Of a stretch of DNA of 10,574 bases, positions 1-7,791 are shown one piece after another (positions within the stretch are counted from its first letter, which is position 1; each line of letters begins with the position of its first letter). The position numbers and the translations under genes were made by a program. This DNA comes from Ignavibacteria bacterium UBA961 (GTDB taxonomy: Bacteria; Bacteroidota; Ignavibacteria; Kapaibacteriales; UBA961), in assembly GCA_002293005.1 (NCBI GenBank), contig DBCJ01000120.1:1308-11881 (forward strand). The letters are read 5' to 3'. The notes below the pieces were generated by a model that was not told the DNA's origin, did not search any database, and saw nothing but the letters and a program-made list of their open reading frames with translations.

Positions 1-2588
1 TTTTTCAGTCTCATCAACTGCTCAAATGCCTGAATTGGAGTCAATTGATTTAGATCCAAATCTTGGAGTGATCTTCTGATTGCATCGTCGCGAATCTCAA
101 AGATGGACATTTGTCCTGAATCTTGCCTTTCTTGAACTCTGGTGGATTCAATATGTATTTGGGTTTTATCGCCTTCCATTTCCTTGAGTAATTGAGAAGC
201 TCTGGAGATGATGGAAGGAGGTAAGCCTGCCATTTTTGCCACATGAATTCCGAATGAATGATCGCTTGATCCTGGAATCACTTTATGCGTAAAAAGAATC
301 GTGTTTTGCACTTCTTGAACTTCAACTTTATAATTGCGTGCTCTTACGAGATGATCAGTAAGTGAAGTCAATTCATGATAATGCGTGGCAAACAACATTC
401 TGGAATGAGTGATATCATGCACATGCTCGGCAATTGCCCATGCTATAGAGATTCCATCAAATGTAGCGGTACCTCTTCCCACTTCATCCAAAAGTAATAG
501 ACTTCTGGAAGTTGCATTATTCATGATATTCGCGGCTTCTTGCATTTCAACGAGAAAAGTACTTTCTCCGGCAGAAATATTATCCTGAGCTCCAACTCGA
601 GTGAAAATTCTGTCAACCAATCCAATATCCGCAGATTCAGCCGGAACAAAACAGCCAATTTGAGCGAGTAATACTATCAAACCGACTTGTCGCAAATAAC
701 ATGATTTACCGGCCATATTCGGACCCGTGATGATATGCATTTTTTCATCGTCTGAAAAGAATGAGTCATTTGGTGTAAACGGATTTGCCGGAGAGAGCGC
801 TCTTTCAACAACCGGATGTCTTCCTGCAATGATGCTAAGATTTGTATGTTCTGAAATCGTTGGTTGAACATATTGATAGGAAAGTGAAACAGAGGCAAAG
901 CTTCGAAGGCAGTCCAATTCTGCAATGGCTTTGGCAATACTTTGAATTGATTCAGTGTATTGCATGATCATATTGCGTAATTCTTGAAATAATTGTTGTT
1001 CCAATGAAGATATTCCATCATCAGCTGAAGTGATTTTTGTTTCAATCTCTTTTAATTCTTGAGTGATATATCTTTCAGCATTGGCCAATGTTTGTCTGCG
1101 TTGATATCTTTCTTCAGGAACTTTGGATTTATGTGTATTGCTGATTTCGATATAATAACCGAATACATTGTTAGAAGCAATTTTCAGTGAACTGATTCCG
1201 GTACTTTCTCTTTCTCTTTCTTGATAATCTTTGATCCAATCTTTTCCTGATGTCAATGCCTCGAGATAGATGTCCAAGTCGGAAGAAAATCCTCTCCTGA
1301 ATGCAATCCCTGAACCTAATTGTGCAGGAGCTTCATCCATGAGTGCTCTTTCAATTGCACTTGTGATTGTGGTCATATCATGCAATCTATTCCATATCGA
1401 ATCAAACAGTGTGGTCGGATGCTGTTTGATCAATTGCTTGATTTCCGGAATCGCAAGAAGGCCGTTTTTTAAGGCGATCATATCGCGAGGACCCGATTTC
1501 CCGGCACATATCTTTGTGATCGATCTTTCCAAATCACCGATTGTTTTCAGTACTTCCCCAGTTTTTTCTAAAAGATCCTTTTGCTCACACAAAGTATTGA
1601 CACTGGTCAGTCTAGCTTCGATCAAAGTTTTATTTCTCAATGGTCTTGCAACCCATTGCTTAAAGAGTCTGCTCCCCATCGGGGTGAGAGTATGATCCAA
1701 AACAGAAAGCAATGTGCCATGCTTTTGATCATGAATGGAAGTGATTATTTCTAGATTTCTTCTGGTGGCATGATCAAGAAGCATGAAGTCTCCATGATCG
1801 AATACCGAGATAGTTTGAATTTGTATGGCGGATCTTTTTTGTGTCTCATTGATATAATACAGACATGCACCTGCGGACATTAATCCGGCTGACATTTCAT
1901 CAATGCCAAAACCTTTGAGTGAAGCAGTATTGAAATGTCTTTGCAATACATCTCTTCCAAAATCAGCATCGAAAATCCAATCTTCTCTTTTGGTTATTGC
2001 AGGCTCAAATGGAAGGTCTTCAAGTATGTCATTCAATTCTCTGGATAAAGATCGAGATATGATGATTTCCGCGGGTGAGAATAATTCCAATACTGATTCT
2101 AATGCATGTTTGGCGATTTCAGTTGTATGAAATTCACCGGTTGAAATATCTGCGATGGCAATTCCATAAACGAGAAAACCCGAACGATGTGTATGTACGG
2201 CAATAGATGCGATAAAAGTATTCCTCTGAGCATCAAGCAATTTGTCATAGAGTCCAATTCCAGGTGTAACAACTTCAATGACATCTCTTTTCACGATGCC
2301 TTTTGCTTGCTTCGGGTCTTCAACCTGTTCACAAACTGCAACTCGATATCCTGCACGAACCAATTTTGGGAGATATGTATCCAGTTGATGATGAGGAAAT
2401 CCAGCCAGAGGAACTTCACCGGCATCACCATTATTTCTTTTTGTCAAAGTGATTCCACAAACCTTTGAAGCAATCACTGCGTCTTCTTCAAATGTCTCAA
2501 AGAAATCACCCATTCTGAAGAGCAAAACCGCATCTGGGTTCATTGCCTTCATTTCCTTGTATTGTCGCATTAATGGGGTTTCTTTCAT
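1..2588 (-). CDS. mutS: DNA mismatch repair protein MutS (3' end cut by window edge)
   Basis: MutS recognises base mismatches and small loops after replication and, with MutL, starts their removal; it acts as an ATP-dependent clamp on DNA in the cytoplasm. The frame is open from the ATG at 2588 to the window edge, giving 862 full codons. The N-terminal mismatch-binding domain has the FxE motif in GDFFE (residues 27-31), whose Phe stacks on the mispaired base. The Walker A motif GPNMAGKS lies at about 622-629, and the Walker B/signature segment LLLLDEVGRGTATFDG has its D701-E702 pair. The C-terminal helical part follows. Family members are about 850-880 aa and the visible end (LTPIQAFEQLMRLK) matches the usual last line of the family, so only a few residues are missing. 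Both motif sets are intact, so it should be functional. No clear Shine-Dalgarno precedes the start. It is transcribed away from the gene at 2689. Confidence 0.97.
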   Translation of the reverse strand, partial: MKETPLMRQYKEMKAMNPDAVLLFRMGDFFETFEEDAVIASKVCGITLTKRNNGDAGEVPLAGFPHHQLDTYLPKLVRAGYRVAVCEQVEDPKQAKGIVKRDVIEVVTPGIGLYDKLLDAQRNTFIASIAVHTHRSGFLVYGIAIADISTGEFHTTEIAKHALESVLELFSPAEIIISRSLSRELNDILEDLPFEPAITKREDWIFDADFGRDVLQRHFNTASLKGFGIDEMSAGLMSAGACLYYINETQKRSAIQIQTISVFDHGDFMLLDHATRRNLEIITSIHDQKHGTLLSVLDHTLTPMGSRLFKQWVARPLRNKTLIEARLTSVNTLCEQKDLLEKTGEVLKTIGDLERSITKICAGKSGPRDMIALKNGLLAIPEIKQLIKQHPTTLFDSIWNRLHDMTTITSAIERALMDEAPAQLGSGIAFRRGFSSDLDIYLEALTSGKDWIKDYQERERESTGISSLKIASNNVFGYYIEISNTHKSKVPEERYQRRQTLANAERYITQELKEIETKITSADDGISSLEQQLFQELRNMIMQYTESIQSIAKAIAELDCLRSFASVSLSYQYVQPTISEHTNLSIIAGRHPVVERALSPANPFTPNDSFFSDDEKMHIITGPNMAGKSCYLRQVGLIVLLAQIGCFVPAESADIGLVDRIFTRVGAQDNISAGESTFLVEMQEAANIMNNATSRSLLLLDEVGRGTATFDGISIAWAIAEHVHDITHSRMLFATHYHELTSLTDHLVRARNYKVEVQEVQNTILFTHKVIPGSSDHSFGIHVAKMAGLPPSIISRASQLLKEMEGDKTQIHIESTRVQERQDSGQMSIFEIRDDAIRRSLQDLDLNQLTPIQAFEQLMRLK

Positions 2589-2628
2589 CTTCAGAGATTA
2601 TTTATTGTCAGAAATTGAGAATACTTGC

Positions 2629-2647
2629 AATTTGCAGACTGCAAATT
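2629..2647. repeat. Perfect 9-1-9 inverted repeat in a divergent promoter region
   Basis: The arm AATTTGCAG (2629-2637) and its exact reverse complement CTGCAAATT (2639-2647) are separated by one base. The repeat sits near the middle of the 100-base spacer between the divergent mutS and exported-protein starts, 41 bases from each. A short-spacer dyad here looks more like a binding site for a dimeric regulator than a terminator: the loop is too small for a good RNA hairpin and no T-tract follows on either strand. It does not match the E. coli LexA box or the Gram-positive SOS box. Which promoter it would control, if any, is unknown. Confidence 0.5.
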
Positions 2648-2688
2648 CGTGAAAAAACGCATATTATGTCAATTGTCATGGGGAAAAC

Positions 2689-3609
2689 ATGAATATCTTT
2701 ATGAGAAATATCACCCTCTTCATGAGCTTTATACTCATCGCGTCGCTGACACCACATATTCTTTTCGCAGAAATCTATGAAGGTTGGATTGATTCCGACA
2801 GTTCAGAGCCAATACAACCAATTTGGATGGAAATCAATAGAGATCCATCGGGTAAATTCACCGGATGGTATTTGAACAGGGTGAATCATGATTCCTTGTC
2901 TCTCATTGGCGAAATGACCAAATCAGGATTAATCTTGAAGGTCATTTACGGAAGAAACTCAGTGTCCGAACAATTTACCCTCACGAAAAGTCATCTTGGA
3001 TATGAAGGATTCTGGAAGCCGTCAAAAGGATATAATTCGGATGTGAGATTGTTTAAAACAGACTCCATCTATCATTCTACCATGAAGTTGATCATCGATA
3101 CCAATATTTTGCGAAAAGGGAAGGGATGGCAAAACAGCATAACCGATATTCAATTTCTGATGGTACGTAAAGGAATTGCTTCAATTAAGGTATTTCGAGA
3201 GAGGATGCAAGGCGATAGACCTTGGATTTCATATCATGTGATTGATATGCTCAAGAATAAAGAGATTCAATTGACTGATTATCTTCATTCACTGTCATTT
3301 TCAAAAACCAAAATAGTCGCCGATGAACATGCTGAACAAGAAGCAATTAATCAATTGAAAGAATATGCCGAAGAAGATCTTGAAGCAATGAAAGAGTGTG
3401 GTCTTGACTTGGACAATGGATTGCATCTTGATGATTTCATGCTCTATCCAAATCGAACTGCAATCACATTTGATTATCTTAACATCTTTGGAATGAAGGT
3501 TGATTGCGATTATGAATTATTCCCGGTTCGATTTACAATGCCGATAGAAGATTTCAAGCATTGTATCAGACCCGGTTCTTTTCTGTCGAGATTGCTCATC
3601 GGATCATAA
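2689..3609 (+). CDS. Exported protein of unknown function, possible DUF3298-like C-terminus
   Basis: A 306-residue protein with an N-terminal signal peptide: residues 5-27 run from MRN through a hydrophobic core to a likely signal peptidase I site after ILFA, with the mature protein starting at EIYEGW. No lipobox cysteine is present, so the product is probably periplasmic or outer-membrane associated. Residues 28-130 look beta-rich. Residues 205-240 are helical and acidic. The last 60 residues (DDFMLYPNRTAITFDYLN...CDYELFPVRFTMPIEDFKHCI) resemble the layout of the DUF3298/RsiV-type C-terminal domain, but I cannot confirm this by eye. The start at 2689 has a G-run (2680-2683) as a weak ribosome site; a second ATG at 2701 is an alternative and keeps the signal peptide. 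It is divergent from mutS and its stop overlaps the pirin gene end by 6 bases. The coding call is strong; the function is not known. Confidence 0.88.
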   Translation: MNIFMRNITLFMSFILIASLTPHILFAEIYEGWIDSDSSEPIQPIWMEINRDPSGKFTGWYLNRVNHDSLSLIGEMTKSGLILKVIYGRNSVSEQFTLTKSHLGYEGFWKPSKGYNSDVRLFKTDSIYHSTMKLIIDTNILRKGKGWQNSITDIQFLMVRKGIASIKVFRERMQGDRPWISYHVIDMLKNKEIQLTDYLHSLSFSKTKIVADEHAEQEAINQLKEYAEEDLEAMKECGLDLDNGLHLDDFMLYPNRTAITFDYLNIFGMKVDCDYELFPVRFTMPIEDFKHCIRPGSFLSRLLIGS

Positions 3610-4470
3610 TGCTCCGAAAAGTCCTGTTGAATAATCTTCATATGCTTTTGCAATCTCTTCTCTTGTGTTCATGACAAATGGACCATAAGCGACTATTTCT
3701 TCACGAATCGGTTTGCCAATCAATATCAAAGCTTTTGCCGAGGTCATTCCTTTCATTGATAATTTTTCACCATCATTAGCAAAAAGGGCGCAGTGATGTG
3801 TGGGGAAATTATGATCCTGAATTCCGATTTCACCTTCGATATTCAATGCAATGGCAGTATAAGAAGAAGGGAATTCATAATCGAATTCACCGCCTTCCTC
3901 AAATTGAACCAAGAGCATGCGGATATCTGTAAATGTAGATGCAACGCCCTTTATTCCTTGATACTCTCCTGCAATGACGGATACCTCAATCTTTTGACCC
4001 TCATATACAGGAATTGATGTGTTTTCAATCGCTTGATATGAAGGCGTGGTCATTTTGTGTTTTGCCGGAAGATTGACCCATAATTGCGCCATATGAAATA
4101 ATCCTCCTGTTTCTGCAAACTCATCGGAATGATATTCTTCATGTAAAATGCCGGAGCCAGCTGTCATCCATTGAATATCACCCTCACCAATAATCCCGCC
4201 ACCACCTGAATTGTCTCTATGTGCAACGCTTCCCTTAAATGCGAAAGTAACGGTTTCAAAACCGCGATGAGGATGTACATCAACTCCTCTACGATGTATG
4301 GTCGGTGTAAATACATGAGGAGAACCATAATCCAATAACAAAAATGGATCGGTTCTTTTCATGCCACCAGCAATCTGTCCCGGGAAAAAATTATGCACGC
4401 GAAATCCATCGCCGACAAAATGAGGTGGAGGTGGTGGAATGATGGATTCAATTGTTCGGGTGGTAATCAT
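3604..4470 (-). CDS. Pirin family protein (bicupin)
   Basis: A 288-residue pirin, a two-domain cupin that binds a metal, usually iron. Some bacterial members show quercetin dioxygenase activity, others bind metabolic enzymes, and the substrate of this one cannot be read from sequence. The N-terminal cupin carries the metal-site motif HPHRGFETVT (H66, H68), and GILHEEY supplies H110 and E112; all four ligands known from human pirin and E. coli YhhW are present at near-identical spacing. The conserved LLLDYGSP and QWMTAGSGI segments are also seen. The C-terminal cupin spans roughly residues 165-260. A proline run (residues 11-16) is near the start. The gene starts 3 bases after the stop of the CapA-like gene on the same strand, so the two are probably co-transcribed and perhaps translationally coupled. 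Its last 6 bases overlap the convergent gene ending at 3609. Confidence 0.95.
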   Translation of the reverse strand: MITTRTIESIIPPPPPHFVGDGFRVHNFFPGQIAGGMKRTDPFLLLDYGSPHVFTPTIHRRGVDVHPHRGFETVTFAFKGSVAHRDNSGGGGIIGEGDIQWMTAGSGILHEEYHSDEFAETGGLFHMAQLWVNLPAKHKMTTPSYQAIENTSIPVYEGQKIEVSVIAGEYQGIKGVASTFTDIRMLLVQFEEGGEFDYEFPSSYTAIALNIEGEIGIQDHNFPTHHCALFANDGEKLSMKGMTSAKALILIGKPIREEIVAYGPFVMNTREEIAKAYEDYSTGLFGAL

Positions 4471-4473
4471 GTA

Positions 4474-5574
4474 TCAATCTTTGGGATATATTGTAAATGT
4501 ATTCTGGTTAAACTTCACATCAATTTCCGGTACATCTTCAGCTGTCAAACGCTTGATTTCCTCTATGACGGACTGCTCTTCATCAATCACCGGACCTCCT
4601 CTTCCAAATTGTCTAGTGGAAACTACTTTGCCTTCTAAAAATTCTCCTTTGGAGGAAACACGCAATTCAAAAATAGGTGCCATTCCTGAGATGCCTTTGA
4701 TATTGAATTTTTCATAAGTGCAGAAATTTCCCATGGAATAGGCGATGAATCTCCCTTTGTACATGTCGATTGCTCTTGTGATATGAGGTCCATGACCCAA
4801 AACCACATCTGCTCCCGCATCTATCGCTTGTCGTGCAAAAGCATATACATCTCCGCGGTCCTGACCGAGAAACATTTCGTGTTTACGAGGTACATGTGTA
4901 TGGGATTGTCCTTCGGCTCCTCCATGGAAAGAAACAATCACGATATCACAAAATGAATCAAGTTTCTTGACGATTTTCTGGAGTTCTTTTCCATCATTGA
5001 TATTCAAGCATCCTTTATTTGGGGCGAATGCTGTCATACCGACCAATAAACCTTTTACTGTCAATGTGTCCCAAGGACATGATGTTTGTCCTGCATATCG
5101 AATGTCATGTTCTTTTAAAATAGATATTGTATTGAGTCTGCCTGGCTCTCCCAAATCCGAAACATGATTATTCGCTATTGAAAATAAATTGAAGCCGGCA
5201 TCTTTCAATTCCTTAACGAAATATGATGGCTGTCTGAATACATAACATGATGCGGGATCTCCGCATGTTTTTGGAACACCACCACTATCGAGTATCGGAC
5301 CTTCCAAATTGCCAAAAATGATATCACCTTTTTTCAATGCTTCTGTTACTGGTCGCAAAAGAAATGCATCTCGAGGTGGCATCGATGATTCACTAGGATA
5401 ATTAGTGCCCATCATGATATCGCCAACAGCCGTGATGATTATATCTTTAGACTTTTCTTTGTTAATAATTTGACTAGAGTTCTGTTGTACATGCTCATTG
5501 TTCTTTTCAGGACTACATTGAAGCGAAGTCACGAAAAGAAGGAAAATGAGTAGTAATTGTGAAGGTTTTGCCAT
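4474..5574 (-). CDS. CapA-family (PGA_cap) metallophosphatase-fold protein, exported
   Basis: A 366-residue member of the CapA/PgsA family, named after the membrane protein needed for poly-gamma-glutamate capsule synthesis. The fold is that of calcineurin-like metallophosphatases. Visible motifs in order: AVGDIMMG (D52), GNLEGPI (N89, E91), ANNHVSDLG (N135-N136-H137), SFHGGAEG (H217), LGHGPHI (H261, H264) and AYSMGNF (N283), a complete set of metal/active-site positions for the family. The N-terminus is a signal sequence; C20 in TSLQC could be a lipoprotein cysteine, although Gln just before it is not canonical. No capB/capC-like genes for polymer synthesis are nearby, so a role in poly-gamma-glutamate is not supported here. 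The mature part holds several cysteines (C105, C110, C166, C189), compatible with disulfides outside the cytoplasm. AGGG about 9 bases before the ATG is a plausible weak ribosome site. It is the first gene of a probable two-gene operon with pirin. Confidence 0.93.
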   Translation of the reverse strand: MAKPSQLLLIFLLFVTSLQCSPEKNNEHVQQNSSQIINKEKSKDIIITAVGDIMMGTNYPSESSMPPRDAFLLRPVTEALKKGDIIFGNLEGPILDSGGVPKTCGDPASCYVFRQPSYFVKELKDAGFNLFSIANNHVSDLGEPGRLNTISILKEHDIRYAGQTSCPWDTLTVKGLLVGMTAFAPNKGCLNINDGKELQKIVKKLDSFCDIVIVSFHGGAEGQSHTHVPRKHEMFLGQDRGDVYAFARQAIDAGADVVLGHGPHITRAIDMYKGRFIAYSMGNFCTYEKFNIKGISGMAPIFELRVSSKGEFLEGKVVSTRQFGRGGPVIDEEQSVIEEIKRLTAEDVPEIDVKFNQNTFTIYPKD

Positions 5575-5697
5575 GATAATTTACCCTGCATAAATCAATG
5601 TATTGATACTCTTTGGAATTTACCGGTATTGGTCACATTTTGATTGAGTAAAATAGTATATTGTCAAGAGAATTATGGTATAAAATCCGGGTGAACA
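5575..5697. other. Divergent intergenic spacer between CapA-like and lipoprotein genes
   Basis: This 123-base AT-rich spacer must hold promoters for both flanking genes. TTGACA is seen on the minus strand (complement of 5662-5667), but no good -10 lies 16-18 bases downstream. On the plus strand TATAAAAT occurs at 5679-5686 without a properly spaced upstream element. I therefore cannot assign either promoter. No RNA gene or strong hairpin is visible. Confidence 0.4.
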
Positions 5698-6387
5698 ATG
5701 CGAGTATTTGCAATCATTTTGTTGGGTCTATCTCTTTGGAGCTGTGATGGCGGAAGTGTTTTGGGTCCTGAATCTATGCGAGTTAAGTTTCCAATAAAAG
5801 GAAGCACATTCTATTTTGAATCATATGAAATAGATCGGTATAATGATCGCGTTCCTGGATCAACTGTTGAATATTCAAGTGTAGTGGTAAGTGCGGATAC
5901 CATCTTGTTCGGTAAGTCTGATGTCTATGTCTTGCGGAATCAATATCGCGATACAAGTTATCTCGAATTCTATCATGTGAATGAAGAGCAAGACTTGCAA
6001 CAAAGAATCACTTTGGGAAATTCAACAGTTTGGATGAAAATCCCAATAAGTACTTTAGCGGAAACAAAGGATACTGTCTCATCAAATATAGATCTTGGTC
6101 AAGGAAGAAGAGGTATTCTTGAATATGTATATATGCACTCATATTATGGCGATGAGTCATTTACGATTGATACAGTAAAAGTCAGTGGAAGGAAATTCCG
6201 TTCACGATTGAAGTATCAAACAACATATTCGGGTAGAGTTGAGAATTCAGGAGAAATCCAAAGTATTGATCACTATCTACCGAGTCTGGGAGTCATGGCA
6301 TATTCCTATAGTCCAGCATATTATGACGAGCAGAATAGTCGATGGATCAATGGATATGTGATTCGGTTGAAAAGATACGAGAAGTAA
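5698..6387 (+). CDS. Hypothetical lipoprotein
   Basis: A 229-residue protein with a short, clear lipoprotein signal: MRVFAIILLGLSLWSC, with C16 as the lipidated residue of the lipobox LWSC. The +2 residue is Asp, followed by GGSVLGPES; in E. coli Asp at +2 keeps a lipoprotein in the inner membrane, but this rule does not transfer to Bacteroidota. The mature part is rich in Tyr, Ser and beta-branched residues, suggesting a mostly beta fold. I recognise no domain and no catalytic motif. It is a single gene, divergent from the CapA-like gene and convergent with the tRNA. No Shine-Dalgarno is evident before the ATG at 5698 and no other in-frame start precedes the signal sequence. A shared role with neighbours is not evident. 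Confidence 0.85.
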   Translation: MRVFAIILLGLSLWSCDGGSVLGPESMRVKFPIKGSTFYFESYEIDRYNDRVPGSTVEYSSVVVSADTILFGKSDVYVLRNQYRDTSYLEFYHVNEEQDLQQRITLGNSTVWMKIPISTLAETKDTVSSNIDLGQGRRGILEYVYMHSYYGDESFTIDTVKVSGRKFRSRLKYQTTYSGRVENSGEIQSIDHYLPSLGVMAYSYSPAYYDEQNSRWINGYVIRLKRYEK

Positions 6388-6451
6388 AGGTTGATAGAGC
6401 AGTGTGTAATAAGTACTGTGCAAACAGCAAGAAGAATGAAGGTTCAATAAC

Positions 6452-6485
6452 AAAAAAGCCTTAGCTCATTAAGAACCAAGGCTTT
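6452..6485 (-). terminator. Intrinsic terminator of the tRNA-fMet transcript
   Basis: Read on the minus strand, AAAGCCTT (6485-6478) and AAGGCTTT (6462-6455) form an 8-bp stem with a 15-base loop, and the 3' arm runs into six T residues (6457-6452). It lies 10 bases beyond the tRNA 3' end. The A-run before the stem and short T-run after it on the plus strand mean it may also stop the lipoprotein transcript, so it could be bidirectional. Confidence 0.8.
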
Positions 6486-6495
6486 GATGTATTTG

Positions 6496-6568
<73 letters not shown>

Positions 6569-6578
6569 GTAAGGACTA

Positions 6579-6609
6579 CAAACATAGGTTATTTTATGGG
6601 GATAAGCAA
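6579..6609 (-). promoter_or_regulatory. Bacteroidota-type promoter of tRNA-fMet
   Basis: On the minus strand TTG (6609-6607) is followed after 20 bases by TATGTTTG (6586-6579). This fits the Bacteroidota primary-sigma consensus TTTG, 19-20 bases, TAnnTTTG, with a perfect -7 element. Transcription would start only a few bases before the tRNA at 6568. The -33 element begins just 8 bases after the stop of the upstream DUF1460 gene, so the tRNA does not depend on read-through from it. Confidence 0.75.
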
Positions 6610-6617
6610 GGCTTATA

Positions 6618-7658
6618 TTATTCTGAATCGGAATCTTCGATGACTTCTTCTGATTCTTGATTGGGATCTTGAGGACGAAGTACTGAAATTCCGATGCTTG
6701 TTGAAGATTCCGAGAGATAAGTAGATATCCTTTTATCTAGATAGACTCTTTTCTTCGCTGAAGAAGCATGGAGGAATAAGGCCATACCTTTTGCATTTTT
6801 GATGATCATGCCAGTATGAGAATAATCCAATCCGGACTTATTGGTTGCAATCGCAATGATATCACCCGTTTGCAATTTGCTTTCAATCTCTTTGACTTGT
6901 GAATTGGGGATATACCAATGTCTCGTATTGTTAATTCCGTATTCCACAAGTCTCATTTTATTGATTAATGAGGGTTGGGCGGTCAGTTGAGGATAGTATT
7001 GAGGATTTTCGCTCATAAAGCTGACTTTCACATTAAATGGTTTGCCACCCAATTCTTTGGTTAAATCTTTTATAACCCCTTTTTTTACATTATCCAAAAT
7101 CCATTCAGAAGTATAGTGCAATCGAGAAGTGTACCCTTCCAGATTACCGTCTCGATATCGTGTAAATTCGATTTGATCAAGTACATCTCTAAAAGTTATA
7201 GAATTCGCACTTTGAGTTAATCCATTATTCTTGATTTTTGCGGTTCTCGCAATATTCAGTGTGTTTTCAAAAAAAGTCACACAATCAAGTCCTGTTAAAT
7301 CCATGATGCATCGCTCGGGCATCAGCTCCAATGTGCCACCCACATATCTCGTGCCAATCATCATGCTGCCAATTTTCCCCATGCATTCACCGATTGGCAA
7401 AGTGTGATAGTCTCTTTTGATCATTTCTTCAATCAAATGATCGAATATGTAACCAGTATTGATTTCTTTGTCTGCTTGTTTTGTTATTGAGTTCTTGACA
7501 GCACTATCCAGTGTTTTGACTGAGGAAGTGCTGTCCGGGTTTGATGTCAATATCCATTTTTGTGACTTCAGACGAGGATTCAATGCTGACAAGGCTAGTG
7601 AAATCGTAACCGAGCCAATGATGACAACGAGTAAATATGTCAAGGTTTTACGCTGCAT
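6618..7658 (-). CDS. DUF1460 family NlpC/P60-like (N-acetylmuramoyl-L-alanine amidase-like) protein
   Basis: Members of this family have a cysteine-peptidase fold related to NlpC/P60 and are annotated as amidase-like enzymes acting on peptidoglycan fragments. Using the ATG at 7658 the protein has 346 residues. A membrane anchor or uncleaved signal (residues 5-25, TLTYLLVVIIGSVTISLALS) puts the enzyme in the periplasm. The nucleophile motif GLDCVTFFENTLNIAR carries C126, DYSHTGMI carries H281 and FLHASS carries H297, in the order expected for a Cys-His dyad or triad. The tail after residue 330 is acidic (EESEEVIEDSDSE). The frame stays open upstream to an ATG at 7706, but that extra segment (MGLQCYGILVKSPNST) is not signal-like and would bury the hydrophobic segment, so I prefer 7658. 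No Shine-Dalgarno is clear at either start. It is divergent from the LCP gene. The activity is inferred from family and residues only. Confidence 0.9.
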   Translation of the reverse strand: MQRKTLTYLLVVIIGSVTISLALSALNPRLKSQKWILTSNPDSTSSVKTLDSAVKNSITKQADKEINTGYIFDHLIEEMIKRDYHTLPIGECMGKIGSMMIGTRYVGGTLELMPERCIMDLTGLDCVTFFENTLNIARTAKIKNNGLTQSANSITFRDVLDQIEFTRYRDGNLEGYTSRLHYTSEWILDNVKKGVIKDLTKELGGKPFNVKVSFMSENPQYYPQLTAQPSLINKMRLVEYGINNTRHWYIPNSQVKEIESKLQTGDIIAIATNKSGLDYSHTGMIIKNAKGMALFLHASSAKKRVYLDKRISTYLSESSTSIGISVLRPQDPNQESEEVIEDSDSE

Positions 7659-7791
7659 TGTACTGTTAGGTGATTTGACAAGTATTCCGTAACATTGTAA
7701 CCCCATGAAATAACATTAAAAGATGGGGTAAAACGAATTGTTGAATGAAGATTTTCCCATTCATCGGGCTTAACCCTACACAATTTTGAAC

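Noticed and set aside
1..2588. A possible frameshift in mutS
   Set aside because: The start at 2588 and the frame read at the left edge agree modulo three, and the family motifs fall at normal residue positions, so the gene is intact.
1270..2652. Several plus-strand open frames of 67-141 codons opposite mutS, and short minus-strand frames within the same span
   Set aside because: They are out-of-frame or antisense readings of mutS, whose own frame has continuous family motifs; none shows a domain or ribosome site.
4474..5574. Assigning the CapA-like protein to poly-gamma-glutamate capsule synthesis
   Set aside because: No capB, capC or capE-like gene is in the window, and the family is broader than that pathway.
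6388..6450. CAGT/ACTG hairpin after the lipoprotein stop as a terminator
   Set aside because: The stem is only four pairs with a long loop and no T-run; the stronger hairpin at 6452-6485 is the better candidate.
7707..7791. Weak dyads (ATGAA/TTCAT and GGG/CCC) in the LCP/DUF1460 spacer
   Set aside because: Stems of three to five pairs are expected by chance at this composition and do not resemble an operator or terminator.
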